From a bacterium (lineage in GTDB: Bacteria > Electryoneota > RPQS01), in contig JAHIZR010000081.1 of NCBI GenBank assembly GCA_018814465.1, positions 1 to 9,961 on the forward strand: a DNA stretch of 9,961 nt, given 5' to 3'. This document shows, in pieces, positions 1 to 5,579 of this stretch. A program made the position numbers and the translations under genes. Below the pieces are notes generated by a model that was not told the origin of the DNA, did not search any database, and saw only the letters and a program-made list of their open reading frames with translations. How positions within the stretch are numbered: position 1 is the stretch's first letter; the number at the start of each line of letters is the position of its first letter.

Positions 1-99
1 ATCGATCGACCGCTGAAAGATTTTATGCTTGTCCCAGAATTCGAGCAGTTCGTGATCGATCTTGGGCAGGTCTAATTTATTGGGGATGGGGGATAGCAT
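1..99 (-). CDS. ileS: Isoleucyl-tRNA synthetase, N-terminal fragment (runs off left edge)
   Basis: Only the first 33 codons are present; the gene continues beyond base 1. The peptide has the pattern LDLPKIDHELLEFWDKHKIF, which is the helix before the Rossmann fold in isoleucyl-tRNA synthetases (Leu-Pro, then E-x-x-x-L-x-F-W, then a short Lys-rich turn and IF). The enzyme charges tRNA-Ile in the cytoplasm. The ATG at 99-97 is the only reasonable start, and its A is also the last base of the TGA stop of the upstream MNT-HEPN gene (TGATG). No Shine-Dalgarno site is visible, so translation probably depends on coupling to the upstream gene. ileS next to divIVA and yggS fits the ylm/divIVA cluster of Gram-positives. 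The valine or leucine enzyme is a less likely alternative, because the catalytic HIGH motif lies outside the window. Confidence 0.8.
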   Translation of the reverse strand, partial: MLSPIPNKLDLPKIDHELLEFWDKHKIFQRSID

Positions 100-734
100 C
101 AATCGTATTTAGGAATAATAGGTTCTAAGTTGCTGATTATGACTTGAGATTCTTCGCGAGCGAATTTCCACAAATCTTCGGGATTAAGTTGAGACTCTGC
201 TGACAGAATTAAGTTGTCGAAACCGAGGTAACGCCTCCACTCAATTCCGGGGATCGTTGCGCGCTTGGCTTCGGTTACGACTTCGGCCAATCTGCGTATA
301 TGGAAGACGATGTATGCCATACTGGTTACTTTCTCTTCACGAGTTCGGAATTCTTCGAATGTGAAGCCATCCGTGAACCTCCGTGCTCCACGAGCGAAAT
401 CCAACATATCGAGCAGCCGCGCATCGTCTTTTGTATATCGCATGTCCCCGCGAAGTGTGAGCGCTTGCCGAATATAGTTCGGGCTTTTTTCGACTGCACT
501 CTTATCGATCAGATCGGTTTTTCGTCCAAAGATTTCCGCCAGTTCTTTCTCTGCGTCGCACCAATTCAGAAGCGTTATCGGCGAATCCTCCGCGAATCTT
601 GCCAATACATCCACATCACTATCCGGTCGAAAATCATCCCGAATCACCGACCCGCAGAACTCAAACTCCGTAATTCCCCATTTTTCGCAGAAGGCGTTAA
701 TGGCGGTTTGATTAATCGCTATTTGTAGAGGCAT
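99..734 (-). CDS. MNT nucleotidyltransferase fused to a HepT-like HEPN domain with a lost RNase motif
   Basis: This 211-residue protein joins two domains normally encoded as a separate antitoxin and toxin. Residues 1-97 are a minimal nucleotidyltransferase: GS at 28-29, D40 and D42 in SDVDV, and a third acid at D74, so the catalytic set looks intact. Residues 100-207 follow the DUF86/HepT pattern closely (DDARLLDML, FTFEEF, IEWRRYLG, EDLW). In active HepT the sequence after 'PWRxxxG' holds R-N-x3-H-x-Y; here, without any gap, those positions are D173, N174, S178 and E180. In the known MntA/HepT pair, MntA AMPylates that Tyr to silence the RNase. The ribonuclease is therefore predicted dead. 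The gene starts 16 bases after the protease stop and overlaps ileS by one base. There is no clear Shine-Dalgarno site. Its MNT part is about 62% identical over 47 residues to the MNT at 2637-2975. Confidence 0.85.
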   Translation of the reverse strand: MPLQIAINQTAINAFCEKWGITEFEFCGSVIRDDFRPDSDVDVLARFAEDSPITLLNWCDAEKELAEIFGRKTDLIDKSAVEKSPNYIRQALTLRGDMRYTKDDARLLDMLDFARGARRFTDGFTFEEFRTREEKVTSMAYIVFHIRRLAEVVTEAKRATIPGIEWRRYLGFDNLILSAESQLNPEDLWKFAREESQVIISNLEPIIPKYD

Positions 735-750
735 AAAGAAATGAGACTCG

Positions 751-2577
751 TCACTCTAAGTCCGGGTCGAGTTGTCTCGCTCTTTTATAGGCTTGCGTCG
801 CTTCACCACTACGCTCAAGCTCCTCCAGCATTATTCCTTTGAAATACCACGATAATGCATCGTCTGGATTCAACTGTATCGCCTTTTCAAGGGTTTGAAG
901 GGCTTCACTATAGCGCCCAAGCTCGCCCAGCGATACTCCTTTTCCAAGCCAAGCTTGAGCGTCATTCGGCTTAATTTGGATTAGCTTTTCGAAGGCCTGA
1001 AGTGCTTCACTGTTCCGCCCTAGCGCGCTCAGCACCACCCCTCTATTGTAAGACGCTTCGATATAGTCTGGTTTTAATTGAATGGCCTTCTCATAAGCTT
1101 GAAGGGCTTCACTATTGCGCCCAAGCTCCTCCAGCACTTTGCCTTTGTTATTCCAGGCTTCGGCATAGTCCGACCTCAGTTGGATTGCCCGTTCATAAGC
1201 TCGAAGTGCTTCACTATTGTGCCCCAGCGCACTCAGCATCACCCCTCTATTGTACGACGCTTCGATATTGTCTGGTTTTAATTGAATGGCTTTCTCAAAT
1301 GCTTGAAGGGCTTCACTATTGCGCCCAAGCTCATACAGCACTCTGCCTTTGTTATTCCAGGCTTCGGCATAGTCCGACTTCAGTTGGATTGCCCGATCAT
1401 AAGCTCGAAGTGCTTCACTATTGAGCCCAAGGTCGCTTAGTGCCCCCCCTTTGCTATACCACGCCTCAGCAAAGTCTGGCTGTAGTTGGATAGCTCGCTC
1501 ATAGACCTGGAGCTCCTCTTTTGAACGCCCAAGTTCCCCGAGTGTCACCCCTTTGTTATACCAAGCATTGGCAAAGTCCGGCTGAAGTTGGATAGCCGTT
1601 TCATACGCCTGTATTGCTTCACTGTAGCGCCTAAGTCCGCTCAGTACAATCCCTATATTATACCACGCTACAGCAACGTCGGGCTCTAACTGGATTAGCT
1701 TTTCATAGGCTTGAAGAGCTTCACTATCTAACCCAAGCTCGATACTGCAATTTCCAATGTAGAAGTAAGCATCTGCGAAGTCAGGTTTGATTCTGACTGC
1801 TTGCCGAAACTTGCTGAGGGCTTTCTCATATTCCTCAGCCCAGAGAAGATTAAGCCCCGCTTGATATAGACTTTGAGCAATATCGAGCTTTGGAATGGGT
1901 TCAGAAAGAATCTGTGCGGGTGCTGAACGCACTACTGAACCTACAAGATTGCTGACTCGCTCGCTCGGAATCGCGAAATTGAGATTTTGACCTTCTACGA
2001 ATGTTCCTACTGCAACCCCAATGACATTTCCCTTAAGATCAATGATGGGGCCACCACTGGAGCCGGGGGAGATAGGGGCAGTGATTTGGATGATGTCTCC
2101 GAAACTATCAATATTTCTAACAGCTGAAACAATCCCATCAGAGACAGTTAACTCCAAACCCAATGGGCAACCAATGACTAAAATGCTTTCGGCTGTTCGT
2201 GGCAAGACATTGTTAACCGACAAAACTCGGACTTTTTCCGTGGGTATATCTACAGCCAACACCGCGAGGTCGCCATCCATGTCGTCGGCAAGAATTGAAG
2301 TGACAGGATACAGCTTGCCATCGGACGTTTTTACGTCAAGACTACTGGCCCCTTCGATGACATGGTGGTTAGTAATGACATCACCCTTATCATTCACAAA
2401 AAAACCGCTACCTTGAGCAATCTCGCTACCCGTTTCATCATAAGTAAAGATGACCACCACAGAAGGCGAGATTCGCTCGACGATGTCCGGTAAGCTCTCT
2501 TGAGCGAAGACAGACAGAGTGAACGAAAAACAGATTAGAAAGAACAAGGGTTGAATCATGGCGTGGCGCAGTTTCAT
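751..2577 (-). CDS. Exported HtrA-type trypsin-like serine protease with 11 TPR repeats
   Basis: The 608-residue protein begins with a Sec signal peptide (basic start, hydrophobic core about 8-24, likely cut after VFA at 25), so it should act in the periplasm or outside the cell. Residues 29-215 form an S1C (HtrA/Deg) protease with a complete triad: H72 in TNHHV, D103 in DLAVL and S174 in GSSGGP. No PDZ domain follows. Residues about 233-606 are 11 consecutive 34-residue TPRs (pattern AxAWxxKGxxLxxLGRxSEALxAYxxAIQLxPD), probably a protein-binding scaffold that presents substrates or partners. Repeats 6-7 and 8-9 are near copies at the DNA level. The ATG at 2577 has a GGGAG Shine-Dalgarno site at 2587-2583, five bases away; M7 is a weaker alternative. 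It sits between two MNT paralogues, but its export argues against direct contact with them. Substrate unknown. Confidence 0.88.
   Translation of the reverse strand: MKLRHAMIQPLFFLICFSFTLSVFAQESLPDIVERISPSVVVIFTYDETGSEIAQGSGFFVNDKGDVITNHHVIEGASSLDVKTSDGKLYPVTSILADDMDGDLAVLAVDIPTEKVRVLSVNNVLPRTAESILVIGCPLGLELTVSDGIVSAVRNIDSFGDIIQITAPISPGSSGGPIIDLKGNVIGVAVGTFVEGQNLNFAIPSERVSNLVGSVVRSAPAQILSEPIPKLDIAQSLYQAGLNLLWAEEYEKALSKFRQAVRIKPDFADAYFYIGNCSIELGLDSEALQAYEKLIQLEPDVAVAWYNIGIVLSGLRRYSEAIQAYETAIQLQPDFANAWYNKGVTLGELGRSKEELQVYERAIQLQPDFAEAWYSKGGALSDLGLNSEALRAYDRAIQLKSDYAEAWNNKGRVLYELGRNSEALQAFEKAIQLKPDNIEASYNRGVMLSALGHNSEALRAYERAIQLRSDYAEAWNNKGKVLEELGRNSEALQAYEKAIQLKPDYIEASYNRGVVLSALGRNSEALQAFEKLIQIKPNDAQAWLGKGVSLGELGRYSEALQTLEKAIQLNPDDALSWYFKGIMLEELERSGEATQAYKRARQLDPDLE
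1001..1412 (-). repeat. 204-bp tandem duplication inside the TPR array
   Basis: Bases 1001-1204 and 1205-1408 match at an offset of exactly 204 bp (two 34-codon TPR units) with 16 differences, about 92% identity. Other repeats in the same array agree mainly at protein level, so this pair was copied recently, in frame, adding or exchanging two TPRs without breaking the gene. Confidence 0.85.
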
Positions 2578-2636
2578 AAATTCTCCCGCTTGATTATTGG
2601 TACCGGCTACACAACTGATGTAGAACCCAACAAATG
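2578..2636 (-). other. Short spacer with the protease ribosome binding site
   Basis: This 59-bp gap between the orphan MNT gene and the protease gene carries a GGGAG Shine-Dalgarno site at 2587-2583 (minus strand). It is too short to hold the missing HEPN partner of the MNT gene. No terminator hairpin is seen, so readthrough from the MNT gene is likely. Confidence 0.6.
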
Positions 2637-2975
2637 TTATGTGCTAATTGAGCGTGAAACTGTATTACACGTATAATACTGCTGAGCAGTGTTAAGTATT
2701 TCTGAACGACAGATTAGATTGCTGCTACGCCCGATCTCGCAACGCTCATTCAGACCAACCCTGCGTCCGATGATCTCCGAAAGTTCCTCGAGAGCATCCC
2801 ACTTTTCCTCAAGTTTCCAGTCTGCATTGTGAGAGAATTCTACCAGCACGTCCACATCGCTGTCGGGACCGAAGTCGTCGCGAAGGATAGAGCCGAAGAA
2901 GGAAAACTCGATGATCTTCCACCTTTTGCAGAAGGCTTCGATTTTCGTTCGGTCGATGTTGATGGGAAGCTTCAT
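2637..2975 (-). CDS. Orphan MNT-type nucleotidyltransferase (MntA-like antitoxin), probably degenerate
   Basis: A 112-residue protein from ATG 2975 (an in-frame GTG at 2993 would add six residues; the ATG aligns with the start of the paralogue at 734). It has the minimal nucleotidyltransferase motif: GS, then SDVDV with both metal-binding aspartates (D40, D42). The third acid, which should be the D of 'VDL', is Gly in RRVGL, a change that a single GAT-to-GGT substitution would cause. The downstream block also departs from the family, with G and C where a conserved E and R are usual (EIGRSSNLICRSEIL). The last ten residues after YYTCN run beyond the usual end. MntA proteins pair with HepT RNase toxins, but no HEPN gene follows; the next gene is the exported protease. 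Most likely a decaying antitoxin left after loss of its toxin, possibly still made. Confidence 0.78.
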   Translation of the reverse strand: MKLPINIDRTKIEAFCKRWKIIEFSFFGSILRDDFGPDSDVDVLVEFSHNADWKLEEKWDALEELSEIIGRRVGLNERCEIGRSSNLICRSEILNTAQQYYTCNTVSRSIST

Positions 2976-3027
2976 GGTTTTTTGTTGCAACACGCGGGAG
3001 CGTGTTGCCTAGTATTTTAGTTTGTTG

Positions 3028-3047
3028 TCCGACAGTCGGAGACTGTC
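3028..3047. repeat. Two overlapping palindromes (REP-like)
   Basis: TCCGAC-A-GTCGGA (3028-3040) and GACAGTC-GGA-GACTGTC (3031-3047) share bases, so the transcript can form one hairpin or the other but not both. This is the first of a group of short palindromes between punA and the orphan MNT gene. Confidence 0.6.
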
Positions 3048-3074
3048 AATAGTAGTTAGTAGCTCGGCCTGCAT

Positions 3075-3093
3075 GGGCGCATGCAATGCGCCC
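3075..3093. repeat. Perfect 8-bp inverted repeat with 3-base loop (REP-like)
   Basis: GGGCGCAT (3075-3082), GCA, ATGCGCCC (3086-3093) is a perfect GC-rich hairpin. Read on the minus strand it follows GGTAGG. Short GC-rich palindromes of this form are often dispersed in intergenic regions of environmental bacterial genomes; whether this one is repeated elsewhere cannot be seen here. Confidence 0.6.
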
Positions 3094-3123
3094 CTACCGA
3101 AAGCTAAAACGATGAACGAAGCT

Positions 3124-3177
3124 CCGGGCACCCGGGGACGGGCGCCTCGGCGGAGGTTTAAGCCCAGCAAGCTGGGC
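3124..3177. repeat. Cluster of three more small palindromes beside the punA stop
   Basis: Three hairpins follow each other: CCGGG-CA-CCCGG (3124-3135), CCTC-GGCG-GAGG (3145-3156) and GCCCAGC-AA-GCTGGGC (3162-3177). The last lies 11 bases past the punA stop on the minus strand, but the T-run there comes before the stem rather than after it, so it is not a standard terminator. With 3028-3093 this makes a roughly 150-bp palindrome patch at the border between the housekeeping and accessory genes. Confidence 0.55.
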
Positions 3178-3188
3178 GCTACAAAAAA

Positions 3189-4010
3189 TTAAATCGTCGC
3201 GATGAGACCCTTCATGATGCGGGTCATTTTGGGTTCGGCTGCGGCGGCGTTATGAAGAATCTCCTTGATGTTGGCGGGCTTCAGGCAGTCGGCGAAGCCT
3301 TCATCGGTGACGATGGACATGCCGAAGGATTCCAGGCCGCAATGATTGGCGACGAGAATCTCCGGAACCGTAGACATACCGACGACGTCCGCGCCCAGCG
3401 TGCGGCACATGCGGTATTCGGCACGGGTTTCCAGATTGGGACCGGTCACGGCGAGAAAAGTTCCGCGGTGAACCTTGATGTTTTCGCGCATGGCGACCTG
3501 TTCCGCGATCTCGATCAGACGATGGCTGTAGGGCTCACTCATATCGGGGAAGCGGGGGCCGAGCTCGTTGTCGTTGACCCCGATCAGGGGATTATTGCCA
3601 AGCAGGTTGATATGATCTTCGATGATCATCAGGTCGCCGGCTTTATAGAGCGGGTTGACGCAGCCGCAAGCATTGGAAATCAAGAGGACCTGCACGCCCA
3701 GCGCTTTCATGACGCGCACGGGATAGGTGATCTCCTTCATGGAGTAGCCTTCATAGTAATGAAAGCGTCCCTGCATGGCCACTACCGGCTTCCCGGCAAG
3801 CGTTCCCGCATGCAGAATCCCGGCATGTCCCTCAACGGTCGAGTAGACGAAGTGGGGAATTTCCTGATAGGGGATCGTGATATGAGCATCAATCTCCTTG
3901 GCGAGGCCGCCGAGGCCGGTGCCGAGGATGATGCCGATCCGGGGAGGAGTCTTGAGTCGCGGTTCCAGCGCCGCGACGGTTTCCGCGATTTGTGCTTTAA
4001 GATTCGTCAT
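3189..4010 (-). CDS. punA: Purine nucleoside phosphorylase (trimeric PNP-I family)
   Basis: A 273-residue cytoplasmic enzyme that splits purine nucleosides with phosphate for purine salvage. Family landmarks are present: GTGLG at 30-34 (phosphate loop, Thr in place of the mammalian Ser), GRFHYYEGY at 81-89, DHINLLGNNPL at 132-142, GPNLET at 190-195 with the base-binding E194, and GMSTVPE at 211-217. Two points are unusual. The usual NAAGG segment reads NACGC (113-117). The Asn that contacts the purine in mammalian PNP is D236 (VTDEG), as in adenine-handling relatives, so specificity may not be limited to 6-oxopurines. The ATG at 4010 is chosen over an upstream TTG at 4037 because it gives the family length and overlaps the end of divIVA by 14 bases, which suggests coupled translation in the yggS-divIVA-punA operon. 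Confidence 0.9.
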   Translation of the reverse strand: MTNLKAQIAETVAALEPRLKTPPRIGIILGTGLGGLAKEIDAHITIPYQEIPHFVYSTVEGHAGILHAGTLAGKPVVAMQGRFHYYEGYSMKEITYPVRVMKALGVQVLLISNACGCVNPLYKAGDLMIIEDHINLLGNNPLIGVNDNELGPRFPDMSEPYSHRLIEIAEQVAMRENIKVHRGTFLAVTGPNLETRAEYRMCRTLGADVVGMSTVPEILVANHCGLESFGMSIVTDEGFADCLKPANIKEILHNAAAAEPKMTRIMKGLIATI

Positions 4011-4473
4011 CAGGCAGATCCGGAGATTCCTTTTCAATCAATTCCAATAAGTCGGTTTGGGATTTCAGCAAAAAGCGCAGCCGCTTCACATAGGCATCGC
4101 GGTGAATTTGCAGTTCACGGAATTCCTCGCGAATCTTCCGCACGTCCTGTTCCGTCCGAAGCTTTATCTCTTCGGCTTTCAGATTGGCTTCACGGAGGAC
4201 GTTTTGCCGCTCTTTTTCAATTTGTTCCTGCGACTGCCGCAGCGAGTCCTGCGAGGAGACCATCGCATCGCGCATGCCCTGTTCGAGTTCGCGAAAAGCT
4301 TTAATCTGGGCAGCGTTGATGTGTGCCTGTTCGGTCAGGGTCGCGCATTCCTTTTGCAGGTCGGCGAGCTCTTCGGCGACCCGTTCGAGGAACGCGCGCA
4401 CTTCGGCGGGATCATAGCCGCGCATGGTTTTGGAAAACTCATGCTTGGAGATATCAAGCGGAGACAGACTCAT
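3997..4473 (-). CDS. divIVA: DivIVA-domain coiled-coil protein
   Basis: The 158-residue protein opens with the DivIVA signature: LSPLDISKHEF, FSKTMRGYDPAEVRAFL (residues about 3-30), the membrane-curvature-sensing N-terminal part. Residues about 30-145 are a long, highly charged coiled coil (rich in E, Q, K and R), ending in an acidic tail. In Gram-positives DivIVA/Wag31 marks poles and septa and recruits growth or division proteins; in double-membraned bacteria its role is poorly known, so a polar or septal scaffold is inference. An AAAGG Shine-Dalgarno site at 4486-4482 sits eight bases before the ATG, inside the end of yggS, whose stop is three bases upstream. Its 3' end overlaps punA by 14 bases. 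Keeping company with yggS and ileS matches the Gram-positive ylm/divIVA cluster. Confidence 0.87.
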   Translation of the reverse strand: MSLSPLDISKHEFSKTMRGYDPAEVRAFLERVAEELADLQKECATLTEQAHINAAQIKAFRELEQGMRDAMVSSQDSLRQSQEQIEKERQNVLREANLKAEEIKLRTEQDVRKIREEFRELQIHRDAYVKRLRFLLKSQTDLLELIEKESPDLPDDES

Positions 4474-4476
4474 AAA

Positions 4477-5196
4477 TCAAGCCTTTCGGGAACCCCAGAG
4501 AATGGTTCCCAGTCGAATCTCGGTGGCGCCCTCCGCGATGGCGATTTCAAAATCATTACTCATACCCATCGAAAGCGTGCTCCATTGTTCGGAGTTCAAT
4601 TCGGCACCGATGGTTTCAAACAGTGAGCGAAGCTGGACGAAGCTTTGGCGAATCCTCTCCGGGTCATCTACATTGGGTCCGACCGTCATTAAACCAGCTA
4701 CTTCCAGATTAGGTAACTCTTTGATATTCATGACGGTAGTAAGCACATCAGATTCATCTAAGCCGAACTTCTGAGGCTCCCCTGAGGTATTGACTTCAAG
4801 CAGGATGCGCAATGTTTTTCCGGCTTCGAGAGCGGCCTGGCTAATTTTTTCTGCCAATTTGACAGAATCCACGCTGTCAATGGAATCGAAAAGCGGGATT
4901 GCCTTGCGAACCTTATTGGTTTGCAAATGGCCAATCATATGCAGTTTGACATCCGGAAAGGATTCATGGAGCCACCCATCTTCATATTTTTCAATCGCTT
5001 CTTGAATCTTGTTCTCCCCGATTGAGGTGAAGGAAAGGGCACAAGCTTTGCGTACCAATTCACGGGGGAATGTTTTCGTTACCGCAACAATGCGAATTGA
5101 AGCTGGATCTCGATTCAACCGAATACAGGTCGCCTCAATCCGGTCTCTGACCTGTTGAACCCGTGAGTCAATGTCGGTTCTGATTGAAGAATCCAT
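4477..5196 (-). CDS. yggS: PLP-binding homeostasis protein, YggS/PLPBP family
   Basis: A 239-residue cytoplasmic protein of the YggS/PROSC family, a single-domain alanine-racemase-like barrel that binds pyridoxal phosphate without a known reaction and helps balance vitamin B6 and amino-acid pools. Seen here: the Schiff-base lysine K41 in VAVTKTF, IGENKIQE, HMIGHLQTNK, VNTSGEPQKFG, GLMTVGP and the phosphate-binding end (LSMGMSNDFEIAI then EIRLGTILWG). Length fits the family. An in-frame TTG at 5217 exists, but the -10 box of the promoter at 5248-5220 would place the RNA start near 5213, after that TTG, so ATG 5196 is the start. No Shine-Dalgarno site is evident on the very short leader. It is the first gene of the yggS-divIVA-punA operon. 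Confidence 0.93.
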   Translation of the reverse strand: MDSSIRTDIDSRVQQVRDRIEATCIRLNRDPASIRIVAVTKTFPRELVRKACALSFTSIGENKIQEAIEKYEDGWLHESFPDVKLHMIGHLQTNKVRKAIPLFDSIDSVDSVKLAEKISQAALEAGKTLRILLEVNTSGEPQKFGLDESDVLTTVMNIKELPNLEVAGLMTVGPNVDDPERIRQSFVQLRSLFETIGAELNSEQWSTLSMGMSNDFEIAIAEGATEIRLGTILWGSRKA

Positions 5197-5219
5197 GAGA
5201 GGTTCGTGAACAATCAAAA

Positions 5220-5248
5220 AATATACGAGTTTAAGAGCGAAATGGCAA
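5220..5248 (-). promoter_or_regulatory. Sigma70-type promoter for yggS-divIVA-punA
   Basis: On the minus strand, TTGCCA (5248-5243), an exact 17-base spacer, and TATATT (5225-5220) make a near-consensus promoter. Transcription would begin around 5213, giving a leader of only about 17 nt before ATG 5196. That is an unusually short leader, and it rules out the upstream TTG as a start. Confidence 0.65.
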
Positions 5249-5285
5249 GTGATTCGAGTCAGCTTCCATTATTTCTAAGAGTATG

Positions 5286-5302
5286 TATATTAAATTAATA
5301 TA
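5286..5302. promoter_or_regulatory. Perfect AT-only palindrome, possible operator
   Basis: TATATTAA-A-TTAATATA is a perfect 17-bp dyad 38 bases upstream of the yggS -35 box, between divergent genes. The position fits a regulator or nucleoid-protein site, but AT-rich palindromes also arise easily by chance. Confidence 0.3.
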
Positions 5303-5376
5303 TGAACTCAATTCTCAGAATGACGAGGAACTTTGTAGGATTTGCTGATCAAATCAAGCGGGCTTATTCCCCTTTG

Positions 5377-5393
5377 CCAACGTACTTCGTTGG
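5377..5393. repeat. Small perfect hairpin
   Basis: CCAACG, loop TACTT, CGTTGG. No T-run follows on either strand, so it is not a terminator. It may be a remnant of a dispersed intergenic repeat or a binding site. Confidence 0.35.
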
Positions 5394-5579
5394 TCTTGAA
5401 TAATATGAGTTTCTGAACAGATTGAGTTGATTTTTGTCTCATTATTCTTTAACTTGACACTGGAAATCTAAGCTTTGAATCCTATAGCCAGAATTCTATC
5501 GCTAATTAAAAAAATAACAGACGGTTGGAGAATCTGCGGGCTTCAACCGGGACTCCATAATTCAGCCCATTTGGACCCT

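Larger units (their letters stand above)
5249..5579. other. AT-rich divergent intergenic region between yggS and mltD
   Basis: No coding potential is seen here. It holds the AT palindrome at 5286-5302, the small hairpin at 5377-5393 and a TTGACA at 5454-5459 pointing towards the lytic transglycosylase gene. No convincing -10 lies 16-18 bases beyond that box (TTGAAT at 15 bases and TATAGC at 23 bases are the nearest), so the mltD promoter is not settled. An in-frame TTG at 5475 would place 35 residues before the lipoprotein signal and is not favoured. Confidence 0.5.

Noticed and set aside
1..75. Short plus-strand frame ending at 75 as the tail of a gene
   Set aside because: The opposite strand reads as the N-terminus of isoleucyl-tRNA synthetase, which explains the same bases better.
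1001..1740. Regular DNA repeats resembling a CRISPR or satellite array
   Set aside because: The period is 102/204 bp and translates into 34-residue TPR units in one open frame; it is protein repeat, not CRISPR.
751..2975. A defence system built from the protease-TPR and the MNT/HEPN genes
   Set aside because: The protease has a clear signal peptide and should be outside the cytoplasm, while MNT and HEPN domains act inside; the HEPN active site is lost. Gene adjacency alone does not support a shared defence function.
3044..3049. TTGACA (minus strand) as -35 box for the orphan MNT gene
   Set aside because: The only -10-like sequence (TAAAAT) is 24 bases away, and the hexamer is part of a palindrome.
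3162..3183. Terminator for punA
   Set aside because: On the minus strand the T-run precedes the stem; on the plus strand an A-run follows. Neither strand has stem then T-run.
3252..4304. Long open frame on the plus strand opposite punA and divIVA
   Set aside because: It lies antisense to two clearly recognised genes, has no recognisable domain and no ribosome site; it is a by-product of their codon use.
5475..5579. TTG 5475 start for the lytic transglycosylase
   Set aside because: It would bury the lipoprotein signal 35 residues inside the protein and lacks a ribosome site; ATG 5580 gives a normal signal and lipobox-like cysteine.
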